DNA from: Celeribacter baekdonensis B30
GTDB taxonomy: Bacteria; Pseudomonadota; Alphaproteobacteria; Rhodobacterales; Rhodobacteraceae
Direction: 5' to 3'
DNA length: 64,000 nucleotides
NCBI RefSeq assembly: GCF_000299875.1
Contig: NZ_AMRK01000015.1
Location: 18,409-82,408, forward strand
The position numbers were made by a program, and so were the translations under genes. Shown piece by piece: positions 53,224-61,639 of the stretch (positions are counted from its first letter, which is position 1; each line of letters starts with the position of its first letter). A model generated the notes under the pieces. The model was not told the DNA's origin. It did no database searches and worked only from the letters and a program-made list of their open reading frames with translations.

Positions 53224-54524
53224 TCCGAGCCCTCCGCCGGTTCGACGATCATGCCCGGGATCGCCGGCATCAGATCATCGACTATAACGTCTTCGCCCGC
53301 TGCGATGCCACCATCCAGCACCACAATGCCCGACTGCCGCCAGTCTACCGATACCGTGCGCACCTCTAGGCGGCCTTCTTCGTTTCGAAGATAAACCACG
53401 TCACCCTCATGGATTGCACCATCGGGCAGAGTGATGCGCGCCGGTTCTTCGGGCCCGGTGAGGATGACCTCGACATACATGTTCGGCACCAGTGGCAGGC
53501 GCAGCGGCGGGTTCGCCCCGGCATAGGGATTATCCACAGCGATGACAGCGGGAACCGACCGGGCCTGCGGATCGAGTGCGCTTTCCACCCGCACCAACCG
53601 GCCCGTCCATGTTTGGGATGGGTCGGACACAAGACGCACCTCAGCGACAATGTCTGCGAACCGTTCGGAAAGATCCGAAATCGTCATTGGGCCGTTTCCG
53701 GTCGCGCCGCTCAGCAGACGGCGGAACGAGTCTACCGGAATCTGTGCCGTGATCTCGGCCTGGCCGATGTCGTCGGCCGCGACCAGAGACTGACCGGCGC
53801 TCACGAACTGGTGGTGCTCGACATGCACCTCACTGATCCGGAGATCGAATGGTGCCGAGATATCAGTCTTGTCGAGGTCACGCGCTGCGCGGGCCAGAAT
53901 GGTTCTCGTCCGCGCAACCTGGGCCTCAAGTCGTGCGCGGCGTGAGGGAATCAGCGCATTGGCATTGCGCAACTCCTCCACACCCCGACGCACCTGCAAC
54001 GTGGTGCGTTCCTGGGCGTCGAGCGTAGACTGGGCTGCGACTCCACGCTCAGACAGGTCGCGCACCCGCGCCAGTTCGGCCTCTGCCAGCGTCAGCCGGC
54101 CTTCTTCCAGGGCCAGAAGACGGCTGGTGTTTGCCTCGTCAACGCCCAGTTGCGCGGTGTCCGCTTCCAATGCGGCCAGATCGGCCTCGGCCTGAGCAAT
54201 GGCCAGTTCGTAACCCGTTGGGTCGATCCGGAGAACCTTTGTCCCTTCGCTGACAACATTGCCGGTCTCCAGATTGGGATGACGCCAGACGATCGTTCCT
54301 GCAACCTCGGCCACCGCTTCCCAGTTTCGCGCCGCCTGCACATTGCCGTACCCCCGCACGGTGGTCCGCACACGCGTCATCTCAGCGATCACAATGCGGG
54401 CAACGACGCTGCGCTCGGATTGGTCTATCCGCGCCGGAGGTTCCGCCGTTGAGATAAGCCATGCAGCGGCGCCGACGCCGATGGCGACCGGTGGTGCGAG
54501 TTTCAATAGGCGTGGAATTTTCAC
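53220..54524 (-). CDS. RND efflux periplasmic adaptor
   Basis: A 434-residue membrane-fusion protein. One N-terminal helix (LAPPVAIGVGAAAWLISTAE) is followed by the lipoyl half-motif (VAGTIVWRHPNLETGNVVSE), a long coiled coil (residues 100-200) and beta-barrel domains. It couples the RND pump to an outer-membrane channel, which is not encoded in this window. It overlaps both tetR and the pump gene by four bases. Confidence 0.93.
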   Translation of the reverse strand: MKIPRLLKLAPPVAIGVGAAAWLISTAEPPARIDQSERSVVARIVIAEMTRVRTTVRGYGNVQAARNWEAVAEVAGTIVWRHPNLETGNVVSEGTKVLRIDPTGYELAIAQAEADLAALEADTAQLGVDEANTSRLLALEEGRLTLAEAELARVRDLSERGVAAQSTLDAQERTTLQVRRGVEELRNANALIPSRRARLEAQVARTRTILARAARDLDKTDISAPFDLRISEVHVEHHQFVSAGQSLVAADDIGQAEITAQIPVDSFRRLLSGATGNGPMTISDLSERFADIVAEVRLVSDPSQTWTGRLVRVESALDPQARSVPAVIAVDNPYAGANPPLRLPLVPNMYVEVILTGPEEPARITLPDGAIHEGDVVYLRNEEGRLEVRTVSVDWRQSGIVVLDGGIAAGEDVIVDDLMPAIPGMIVEPAEGSE

Positions 54525-55138
54525 GATCTGTCTCCCCCGGCTTCCAGTCCGGACAGGCGAAGCTGCAGCCCGATCAGCCGATCACCTTCTGCCACCAAAT
54601 CGAAACCGCGTCCGGTCAGTGACCAGCGCAGTACGCAATCCTGAACCACTCCGAGTAGCAAGGATTCGATATCGAGTGTATCGATCTGAATATCTCGACC
54701 GCATTCCTGCACCGCCACGGAAAGTTCTTCCGTTATGCGTAACCGGAGCGCCGTCATGATACGGACATGTATCGGATGGACGACTTCTTCGGCGGCGAGA
54801 CGTCCAGTTGAAAACAACAGTGTCGGGATCGCCGGATAGTCTTCGATCAGCTTAAGTTGCGCCAACAGAGTCTTGCGGACTCGGACGACTGCCGGGTCGC
54901 CTTCCCGGCTTACAAGTTCCCAGGCGTTGCGGGCAAGTCGCTCGATCTCCGAGAGAACAGCAATCCAGAGGTCGTTTTTAGTGGGGAAGTGCCGGAAGAG
55001 GCCAGCTTGGGTGATACCAATATGATCGGCAATCGTCTGAGTGGATAAGCCACCTTCACCCAGTTCGGACAGTAAACGAAGGGTCATCTCCACGATTTCC
55101 TGTTGACGCTCGACTGCTGGTTTCCTGGTAGTAGTCAT
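54521..55138 (-). CDS. TetR-family regulator of the RND operon
   Basis: A 205-residue regulator. The HTH is LSTQTIADHIGITQAGLFRH, then FPTKNDLWIAVL. The C-terminal ligand domain is helical (LLFSTGRLAAEEVVHPIHVR). It is the first gene of its own efflux operon, with the operator at 55151-55176 just 13 bp before its start, so autoregulation is likely. It resembles the TetR at 44605 in the recognition helix, and the two probably act on the same sites. Confidence 0.93.
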   Translation of the reverse strand: MTTTRKPAVERQQEIVEMTLRLLSELGEGGLSTQTIADHIGITQAGLFRHFPTKNDLWIAVLSEIERLARNAWELVSREGDPAVVRVRKTLLAQLKLIEDYPAIPTLLFSTGRLAAEEVVHPIHVRIMTALRLRITEELSVAVQECGRDIQIDTLDIESLLLGVVQDCVLRWSLTGRGFDLVAEGDRLIGLQLRLSGLEAGGDRS

Positions 55139-55150
55139 CTGATGGCCTCA

Positions 55151-55176
55151 TAAGATAGTGATTGATTACTATCTTA
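55151..55176. promoter_or_regulatory. TetR operator before the RND operon
   Basis: Inverted repeat taagatagt / actatctta (55151-55159 and 55168-55176) with an 8-nt centre gattgatt. It is nearly identical to the repeat at 45701-45722. AT-rich sequence around it is suitable for a promoter of the leftward operon. Confidence 0.8.
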
Positions 55177-55271
55177 AATGCCTCGATGCAATAGCGTTCA
55201 GGAACGACGACAGTACCGGGTTGGAAACCGGCGAACGTTGCGAGTTGGATGAAATTGTAATTGCTTAATAC

Positions 55272-55284
55272 ATAGGACTCCTAT
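55272..55284. promoter_or_regulatory. inverted repeat before the MarR gene
   Basis: Palindrome atagga-c-tcctat (55272-55284) in AT-rich sequence, 23 bp before the marR start codon at 55307. Its position suggests autoregulation by the MarR protein. Confidence 0.55.
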
Positions 55285-55306
55285 TTAATGTGCTCGGAGG
55301 ATCGAA

Positions 55307-55930
55307 ATGGGTTCAGACTCGAAGCACATCATCACGGCATTGCAACGGCTTGCGATGTTCTGGCGCGCGAGCCAGTGGCTCGTGGCGAAGGATTTCGCTC
55401 TGAACCCGACCCAAGGCGAAGTTTTGACGCGCGTGGCGGCAAAGCCCGAACGAGCGGTGGATCTGGCAGATATGCTTGGAATCTCACAGGCCAGTCTGAG
55501 CGATAGCGTCGCTGCACTCGATCGTAAGGGGCTTGTACGGCGCCGACGTGATCCCGATGATGGCCGGGCACGAATGATCGAGGTGACGCGGGCGGGCGCT
55601 TCGCTGGCCGAGCGGATGCCGGATGCTCCAGCGGTGATACAAGAGGCGATTGCCGGGCTTGCCGAGGATGATCGTGCGGGGCTGCTGCGCTGCCTGTCGC
55701 TGATCATCCGCTCGCTTCAGGAGGCAGAGGCGATTCCGATACAGCGGATGTGTCTCACCTGCCACTATTTCCGCCCGCATGTCCATACTGACCCGGTGCG
55801 GCCGCATCACTGCGGCTTTGTCGACGCCGCTTTCGGCGACGGCGGCCTGAGGCTCGACTGTGCCGATCACGAGACCGCCACGGAGGAGGAGGCCGCCCGC
55901 AATCGGACGCGCCTGTCCGCCGTGGGGTGA
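55307..55930 (+). CDS. MarR-family regulator with Cys/His-rich C-terminus
   Basis: A 207-residue protein. The winged HTH includes NPTQGEVLTRVAAKPERAVD, MLGISQASLSDSVAALDRKG and VRRRRDPDDGRARMIEV. Beyond the usual ~145-residue MarR length is a tail with Cys149-x2-Cys152, His167, His168, Cys169, Cys185 and His188. This is a likely metal or Fe-S site that could sense redox, metal or NO. Downstream on the same strand are a secreted protein, a redoxin and a MOSC protein, its probable regulon. Confidence 0.88.
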   Translation: MGSDSKHIITALQRLAMFWRASQWLVAKDFALNPTQGEVLTRVAAKPERAVDLADMLGISQASLSDSVAALDRKGLVRRRRDPDDGRARMIEVTRAGASLAERMPDAPAVIQEAIAGLAEDDRAGLLRCLSLIIRSLQEAEAIPIQRMCLTCHYFRPHVHTDPVRPHHCGFVDAAFGDGGLRLDCADHETATEEEAARNRTRLSAVG

Positions 55931-56006
55931 ATGGGGCGCCCGGATAACCGCTGCAACGGCCCGGACGCCCCGAATGCAACCCCTCTGTCACGAAAGGAAG
56001 CTTCCC

Positions 56007-56747
56007 ATGATTACACGAAACCGAAGACTTTACTATGCCACCGCAGCCTGTGCCGCGCTTGCCGCCGGCGTAGCGAGCGGGCATGAATTGCCGGGGGCAA
56101 CGGGCAACGCAGAACGCGCCGCCTTCGACATCGTCGCCGCGAATATCACCACTGAAGGCCGCAACGCGGTCTTCACCATGTCGGTCGCGGGCACGCCGGG
56201 CGAAGATATGCCGGACTCCGTTGGTGCTCTCGGCGGCGCGTCGGTCTTCTCCTATGTCTGGCCGACGACGCTTGACCCTGCCGTGGTGGGCTTCGAGGCC
56301 GGCTCCGGCATCCTCGCCTTCGCCGTCACGATCCACCCCGATTTCGACGACACGCCCCTGTTCGACGAAACCGGCTCTGGCACGACGGACGGCGATGGCG
56401 GCGCTTGGCACAGCCATTGGGTCGTGCTTGGCCCCGATGAGGCCTGCGGGCCCGGCGCGCTCAAGGTCATCGACATCCCCGAAGGGGCCTCGCCGGCGCT
56501 GCCGCTGACCTGGCCGGGTCTGCCGATCCTGATCGATTCTCCCGGTTGGTCGCCGGTCTTTGCCGGGCCGAAATTGAGCGTGACTGTGCCGTTCGCCGAT
56601 ATTGGTGCCGTGGAGGCGGCGCGCTTTGACGGCGTGACAGCGGCCTTGCGGGTCAACGTCAATGTCCATGCGCCGCTACTTTGCGTGACGGACGTGTTCG
56701 ACGTCGCCTCGGGCGATCTGAGCCTGCCAGGCAGGGTCGGAGAATGA
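56007..56747 (+). CDS. secreted protein with predicted N-terminal His after signal cleavage
   Basis: A 246-residue protein (ATG at 56007 after an aggaag ribosome site). The signal peptide (TAACAALAAGVASG) is followed by HELPGATG, so cleavage after Ala-Ser-Gly would expose His26 as residue 1. The rest looks like a beta-rich domain with Asp/Gly-rich strands (HPDFDDTPLFDETGSGTTDG), a WHSHW motif and two Cys (EACGPG, LLCVTD). No family was recognised. An N-terminal His with internal His resembles copper 'histidine brace' proteins, but that is inference. Confidence 0.78.
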   Translation: MITRNRRLYYATAACAALAAGVASGHELPGATGNAERAAFDIVAANITTEGRNAVFTMSVAGTPGEDMPDSVGALGGASVFSYVWPTTLDPAVVGFEAGSGILAFAVTIHPDFDDTPLFDETGSGTTDGDGGAWHSHWVVLGPDEACGPGALKVIDIPEGASPALPLTWPGLPILIDSPGWSPVFAGPKLSVTVPFADIGAVEAARFDGVTAALRVNVNVHAPLLCVTDVFDVASGDLSLPGRVGE

Positions 56748-56800
56748 CAAATCGGGGCGCGGGCCGGTGCCCGCGCACTCCATCGCAAAGGCAGCATCGC

Positions 56801-57265
56801 ATGGACGACATTCCCTTCCACACCGCCCACTGGCTCAACACAGACCGCCCGCTGACATTGGAAGATTTCTGCGGTCGCGCGCTGGCCGTCGAGGTCTTTC
56901 AAATGCTCTGCCCCGGCTGCGTGCTGAACGGCCTTCCACAAGCGCAGCGCCTGGCGCAGACCTTTGACGAAAAGGACCTCGCCGTGATCGGCCTGCACAG
57001 CGTGTTCGAGCACCACCAAGGCAACAGCCGCGAAAGCTTGGCCGCCTTCCTACACGAATGGCGCATCCACTTCCCTGTCGCCATCGACATGCAGGGAGAG
57101 GGTCCGTTACCCCGAACGATGGAGGCCTGGGGCCTGCAAGGCACGCCGAGCCTCGTCCTCTTCGACCGCACGGGCAAGATGCGGGCGCGCCATTTCGGGC
57201 AGGTCGCGGACATGGCGCTTGGTGCCCAAGTGATGGGGCTGATCGGAGAGGGAGAAGCGGGATGA
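56801..57265 (+). CDS. TlpA/redoxin-like thiol protein
   Basis: A 154-residue thioredoxin-fold protein (ATG at 56801) with the redox motif CPGC (Cys37, Cys40) in EVFQMLCPGCVLNGLPQAQR and the cis-Pro region GTPSLVLFDRTGKMRARHFG. No signal peptide, so it is cytoplasmic unless the start is upstream. It lies between the secreted protein and the MOSC gene and overlaps the latter by four bases. It probably reduces a disulfide or peroxide in the same pathway. Confidence 0.88.
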   Translation: MDDIPFHTAHWLNTDRPLTLEDFCGRALAVEVFQMLCPGCVLNGLPQAQRLAQTFDEKDLAVIGLHSVFEHHQGNSRESLAAFLHEWRIHFPVAIDMQGEGPLPRTMEAWGLQGTPSLVLFDRTGKMRARHFGQVADMALGAQVMGLIGEGEAG

Positions 57266-57951
57266 GGGCATTCCGGATTGCCGAACTGCGCATTGGCAAG
57301 GTCCGGCCGCTCGGCCCGAATGCCGTTCCCTCCGGCATCGACAAGGTGGCTGTCGCCGGTCCGCTCATGGCCTGGGCCGAAGGGCTTGAGGGCGACGAAC
57401 AGGGGGATACCCGTCATCACGGCGGCGCAGACAAGGCCCTTCATGCCTATCCCGTAGCGCACTATTCGGTCTGGGCAAACGATCTGCCCGAACGCGCGGC
57501 GCAGTTCGGTCCCGGCGCCTTTGGCGAGAACCTTGTGATCGAGGGTGCGACGGAGGACGATAGCTGCCTTTTTGACCGCTACCGGCTGGGCGGCGCGATC
57601 GTCGAGGTCAGCCAGACCCGCCAACCCTGCTGGCGGCTCAACCTGCGCTTCGATTTGTGTGACATGGCGGCGCGGGTGCAGCAAACGGGCCGCACCGGTT
57701 GGTATTTCCGCGTCGTCTCGGAAGGACTCATCACGGCCGGCGACCGGGCGGAGCTGATCGCACGACCCTGCCCGAACTGGCCACTTACCTGTGTTTGGAG
57801 GCTGCTTTACCGCGACACTTCGGACCATGACGCTCTGACCGCCTTTGCCGCGCTTCCGGGCTTGCCGGAAAACTGGCGGCGTATGGTGGATAGGCGGCTG
57901 GCGCGGGGAACGGTCGAGGACTGGCGACCGCGCCTCGAAACGCCGGGCTGA
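57262..57951 (+). CDS. MOSC domain protein (YiiM-like)
   Basis: A 229-residue protein with the MOSC domain: GDEQGDTRHHGGADKALHAY, FGPGAFGENLVIEGATEDD and the conserved Cys in SQTRQPCWRLNLRF. A C-terminal three-helix part (ALPGLPENWRRMVDRRL) is typical of YiiM. MOSC proteins act on molybdenum-cofactor-related or N-hydroxylated substrates; which applies here is unknown. It is coupled to the redoxin by an ATGA overlap and ends 6 bp from the convergent nnrS stop. Confidence 0.9.
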   Translation: MRAFRIAELRIGKVRPLGPNAVPSGIDKVAVAGPLMAWAEGLEGDEQGDTRHHGGADKALHAYPVAHYSVWANDLPERAAQFGPGAFGENLVIEGATEDDSCLFDRYRLGGAIVEVSQTRQPCWRLNLRFDLCDMAARVQQTGRTGWYFRVVSEGLITAGDRAELIARPCPNWPLTCVWRLLYRDTSDHDALTAFAALPGLPENWRRMVDRRLARGTVEDWRPRLETPG

Positions 57952-57957
57952 TCACTT

Positions 57958-59151
57958 TCAGACCCGCCGTCGCATCATCGCCGGGCCATAGAGCATTGCG
58001 AAACCACCGAAAGCAGCGATCCACGCAAGACCCGATAGAATGTGCAAAAGTGGTGCCTGATCGGGCCAGAGGCCTGCGGCGAGACGCGCGAGGATCGCCG
58101 CCAGCTGCCCGAGATAGAGCGTTAGGGTGCCCCGGCCCGCTTTCAGTTCATGTCCGGTATGGCCAAGCGTGGCACGGGTCATTACGGCCAGGGTCATCAA
58201 GCCTACCGCGCCGGCCATCCAGAGATGCTGTGCCGACGCCCCACCGAAGACACCGGGCACGAGGATGGAGACGCCAAGCGCGATGGCGCCGAGCGGAAGG
58301 AAGAGATAGCCCAAGTGTAGGATCCACAGAAGCGGCTCTGCCAGTGTCCGGTCCCCGGCCCACCTTGCGAGCCGCACCAGATGCAGCGCCCCGGCAGCCA
58401 GGAGGAGCGGCGCCAAGGCCTGCGCTTCCGGCGCCGCAATCCAGGCAAAAAGCGCGGCGAGAAGCGCCAGGAGCGCGATCTTGTCGAAGCGCTGCATCGG
58501 TGGCACGGGCAACCGCCCCGGACCCTGACGTGCCAGCCAGTTGCGGGTGAAGGACGGCACGATCCGTCCGCCGATGACCGCAATCATCATCAGCGCCGCA
58601 CCGAGGCCAGCCCGTAGACCATAGCCCTGCGCCGCATAGTCGCCACGCGCCGCTTCCCAGTGGAAGATTGCATTGGAGATCGTGAAGATGCCGAGCATCG
58701 TGAGTACGATCAGGTTCCGCCAGTTCTTCCCGACAATGATTTCGCGTGCAAGGAACCCGGTCAGCGCCACCGGCATGGCGAGATCGACGAGCGCCACGGC
58801 AAGGGACGGCAGACCATCCGACAAGAGGACTCCTGCACGCCCGCCGACCCAGAGCACGAAAAGCCCGCCAAGCGGCCAGCCGACAATCGGCAGTTGCCCG
58901 GTCCAGTTGGGAACAGCTGTCAGCAGGAAACCGGCAATGACCGCCGATAGATAGCCGAACAGAAACTCATGCGCATGCCAGCTTGCAGCGTCGAACTGGC
59001 TTGGCAGTTCGAGGGAACCGGAGAGCGCCGGAATCCAAAGCGCCATGGCAAGCGCGACCCAGATGGTGGCCCCGAGGAAGAACGGACGGAACCCGAAGCT
59101 GAGGATCGCCGGGCCGCGCCATGCGCGCATTAGCTCTGCAGTAGTACTCAT
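57958..59151 (-). CDS. nnrS: NnrS family membrane protein
   Basis: A 397-residue haem/copper membrane protein with about 12 helices, beginning AILSFGFRPFFLGATIW and containing WHAHEFLFGYLSAVIAGFLL, where the His residues are metal-ligand candidates. NnrS protects against nitric oxide and its metal-nitrosyl products, and is a typical NsrR/Nnr target. It is the last gene of the leftward NO-stress operon, overlapping the cyclo-ligase gene by four bases. Confidence 0.93.
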   Translation of the reverse strand: MSTTAELMRAWRGPAILSFGFRPFFLGATIWVALAMALWIPALSGSLELPSQFDAASWHAHEFLFGYLSAVIAGFLLTAVPNWTGQLPIVGWPLGGLFVLWVGGRAGVLLSDGLPSLAVALVDLAMPVALTGFLAREIIVGKNWRNLIVLTMLGIFTISNAIFHWEAARGDYAAQGYGLRAGLGAALMMIAVIGGRIVPSFTRNWLARQGPGRLPVPPMQRFDKIALLALLAALFAWIAAPEAQALAPLLLAAGALHLVRLARWAGDRTLAEPLLWILHLGYLFLPLGAIALGVSILVPGVFGGASAQHLWMAGAVGLMTLAVMTRATLGHTGHELKAGRGTLTLYLGQLAAILARLAAGLWPDQAPLLHILSGLAWIAAFGGFAMLYGPAMMRRRV

Positions 59152-59855
59152 CCCAATTCCCCTTCAGTCTGCACCCCTTTCTCGGTCAGGATGAGATCGA
59201 GAGGAATATCATGAGGTTGCGGGTAGATGGTCTTGAGTTGCGCCGCGTTGATCCCGATACCGACAACAAAGGGCTTCGGGCTCAGCGCCGCCAATGTCCG
59301 GTCGAAATAGCCCCCGCCATAGCCGAGGCGATAGCCATCCGCCGTCCAGCCAACGAGGGGGGCAAGCGCGATGTCGGGCGTGACGACGGGGGCGTCCGGC
59401 GGCGGAACGGGAATGTTCCAATCGCCGCGCACCATGCGGGTTTCGGGCGTCCAGCGGCGAAAGGTGAGCGGGGCGGCTTTGGTTTCGACCAACGGCAGGG
59501 CGACGGTCACGCCACCCTCGTGCAGGTCGGCCATTAGCGGGCGCAGGTCGGGTTCGCCCTTGATCGGCCAGTAGGCGGAAAGGACCTTGCCCTGCGCCCC
59601 GCCGAAGCGGTCTTGCAACACCTGCCGCAGATACCCGGCCAGTGCCTCGCCGATCTCCTTGCGTTCAGCAACCGACAGTGCCAGACGGGCGGCGCGCAGG
59701 CGGGTGCGTTCGGCCTTGCGCCAACGCGCGACATCACGTGCCTGCTCGGGATCGACAGCCAGCGGATCGAAATACTCCGGTGCGACCTCGGCGGCATAGC
59801 AGGGCGGTGAGGAAAAGCCGCTTTGGCAGCGGAAGCTCTTGAAGTCGTCGCTCAT
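59148..59855 (-). CDS. 5-formyltetrahydrofolate cyclo-ligase
   Basis: A 235-residue enzyme (MTHFS/YgfA family) that converts 5-formyl-THF to methenyl-THF with ATP. The substrate loop LRAARLALSVAERKEIGEAL and the ATP-site motif RLGYGGGYFDRTLAALSPKP are present. The N-terminal ~40 residues are longer than usual, with two Cys (FRCQSGFSSPPCYAA). It overlaps nnrS and the monooxygenase gene by four bases each, an unusual genetic setting for a folate enzyme. Confidence 0.92.
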   Translation of the reverse strand: MSDDFKSFRCQSGFSSPPCYAAEVAPEYFDPLAVDPEQARDVARWRKAERTRLRAARLALSVAERKEIGEALAGYLRQVLQDRFGGAQGKVLSAYWPIKGEPDLRPLMADLHEGGVTVALPLVETKAAPLTFRRWTPETRMVRGDWNIPVPPPDAPVVTPDIALAPLVGWTADGYRLGYGGGYFDRTLAALSPKPFVVGIGINAAQLKTIYPQPHDIPLDLILTEKGVQTEGELG

Positions 59856-60892
59856 GACATCGCCGTGAAACCGTTACGCACTGGGCCCTTCAGGATATGC
59901 CGGGCCTGCGCGACCATGGCGTTCAGACGTGCGGCCGCAGGGACGACATCGGGGATGTTTCCCGCGCCCTGACCGGCATAGAGCGCCATCGCTTCCAGAT
60001 CGCCGGTTGTGGTGCGCAAGGGTGAATCCGTGCTGAAGCGCAGGCGGGGCTGATCGTCGTCATGGGCGATGGTCTCGCGCGGCAGGCTGTCCGGGTCGTG
60101 ACCCAGGTAATTGCCCTTGAGACCCTCCGTCACGCTGTTGCCGATCACCCGCACCGCAGCGCCCTTGGGCCAGTTCAGAACGAACACATCGGTCAGCACC
60201 GTATCCTCGCCCGTGGCCTCGACGATGCGAGACTTGTGATAGGAATGCGCAAAGGATTCTTCGGTCGCCAGAAAGGCGGTGCCGCATTGCACGCCGCTGG
60301 CCCCGATCGCCAATGCGGCGGCAAGCCCTTCGCCCGTCGCGATCCCGCCCGAGACGACGACCGGCAGGTCGGTCCCGGCCAGTATCCGTTCCGCCAGCCC
60401 GAAGGCGGGACTTCGTCCGTGCACATGGCCGCCCGCCTCGATCCCCTGTGCGATGATCACATCCGCCCCGGCAGCTTCGGCCATCCGCGCGGCGGCCTCC
60501 GTTCCGACCTGATGCAATACGAGACATCCCGCGTTTTTCACCCGCGCCACCACATCCGGCATCACATCCCAGAAAAAGCAGAAGGCCGTCACACCAAGAT
60601 CGAGGCAACAGGCGATCTGTGCCTCAAGCAACTGCGGCTCTGTCGCCGCCGGGATCAGGTTGACGGCGAAGGGCCGGTCCGTCGCCGCCCGCATCGCGGT
60701 GACCTCCCGTGTGATCAGGTCGATGGGTTCGCGCACCATCCCCAACATCCCGTAGCCGCCCGCATTGGCCACCGCCGCCGCCAGTTCCCATCGGGACACG
60801 CCGCCCATGCCCGCCAGCAGGACGGGTGCCTCGCATCCAAGCAGATCGCAAAGCGGCGTTCGCAGAGGTTCCGCACTATGTTGGTCTGTCAT
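59852..60892 (-). CDS. nitronate monooxygenase-like FMN enzyme
   Basis: About 346 residues from the ATG at 60892 (MTDQHSAEPLRTPLCDLLGC); a longer frame is a shadow of the DUF488 gene. It is a flavin TIM barrel of the NMO/2-nitropropane dioxygenase family: EAPVLLAGMGGVSR, FAVNLIPAATEP, VVVSGGIATGEGLAAALAIG and VQCGTAFLATEES. It oxidises nitronates, consistent with nitro or NO-derived stress. It overlaps DUF488 by 17 bp. Confidence 0.9.
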   Translation of the reverse strand: MTDQHSAEPLRTPLCDLLGCEAPVLLAGMGGVSRWELAAAVANAGGYGMLGMVREPIDLITREVTAMRAATDRPFAVNLIPAATEPQLLEAQIACCLDLGVTAFCFFWDVMPDVVARVKNAGCLVLHQVGTEAAARMAEAAGADVIIAQGIEAGGHVHGRSPAFGLAERILAGTDLPVVVSGGIATGEGLAAALAIGASGVQCGTAFLATEESFAHSYHKSRIVEATGEDTVLTDVFVLNWPKGAAVRVIGNSVTEGLKGNYLGHDPDSLPRETIAHDDDQPRLRFSTDSPLRTTTGDLEAMALYAGQGAGNIPDVVPAAARLNAMVAQARHILKGPVRNGFTAMS

Positions 60893-61295
60893 TTTTCCCC
60901 TCCCTTTCCAACCATCGGCGCAGGCAGTCCCGCAGCACGACGGCGTTATTGTGTTCCTCGTCCTTAGAGGCATAGAGCAGCGTGACGACATCGCCCTGCG
61001 CGTATCCGGCAAGCTCACACACCAAATCTTCGCGCGTGGCGAGTTCCGCCCGGTAGCGCGTACTGAAGTCCTGCCACTGATCAGGATTGGCATGAAACCA
61101 GTGTCGCAACGTATCGCTAGGCGCGATGTCCTTGCACCAGTCGAACAGCCGGGCGCGGTCCTTCGCCACGCCGCGTGGCCAAAGCCGATCGACCAGAATC
61201 CGCTTGCCGTCCGACACCCGCGCCGCGCGATAGATCCGCTTGACGCGGATACGCTCGCCGGGGGTGTCGGGGATGGGGGGCCTTGCAGGGGGCAT
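60876..61295 (-). CDS. DUF488 family protein
   Basis: A 139-residue protein with the DUF488 pattern KRILVDRLWPRGVAKDRARL, then RHWFHANPDQWQDFSTRYRA and VVTLLYASKDEEHNNAVVL. The function is unknown; the family is common in stress operons. Its start shares a base with the AhpD-like stop (61295), so the operon is coupled. Confidence 0.9.
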   Translation of the reverse strand: MPPARPPIPDTPGERIRVKRIYRAARVSDGKRILVDRLWPRGVAKDRARLFDWCKDIAPSDTLRHWFHANPDQWQDFSTRYRAELATREDLVCELAGYAQGDVVTLLYASKDEEHNNAVVLRDCLRRWLEREGKNDRPT

Positions 61296-61639
61296 CAGCT
61301 GTCCGGTTGGCCCGTGTCGCCGATCATCTCCACCGCCTTCAGCGCGTGGGCCCAGGCCGCCCCGGCGCGCATTTCGGATGCAACCCAGATGGCTTCCATG
61401 ATCTGTTCGCCCGAGGCCCCCTCACGCTTGGCCGCCTTGACGTGGCCTTCGATGCACCACGGGCATTGAGTCACATGCGCCACGGCCACCGCGACGAGCT
61501 GCTTGGTGCGTGTATCGAGCGCCCCTTCGGCGAACACCGCTTTCGAGAACGCGCGGAATGCGTCTTCGGCATCGGGTGCCAGGGCATGACGCCGGTCGAC
61601 AAGGTCCCTGGTAGGTTTTGGGAGGTGTAGCTCAGACAT
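61295..61639 (-). CDS. carboxymuconolactone decarboxylase/AhpD-like protein
   Basis: About 114 residues from the ATG at 61639 (MSELHLPKPTRDLVDRRHAL). The AhpD-type redox motif CPWCIEGHVKAAKREGASG (CxxC with a proton-relay His) is intact, followed by IMEAIWVASEM. It is likely a peroxidase or disulfide reductase rather than a true decarboxylase. It overlaps the hemerythrin gene by 8 bp. Confidence 0.9.
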   Translation of the reverse strand: MSELHLPKPTRDLVDRRHALAPDAEDAFRAFSKAVFAEGALDTRTKQLVAVAVAHVTQCPWCIEGHVKAAKREGASGEQIMEAIWVASEMRAGAAWAHALKAVEMIGDTGQPDS

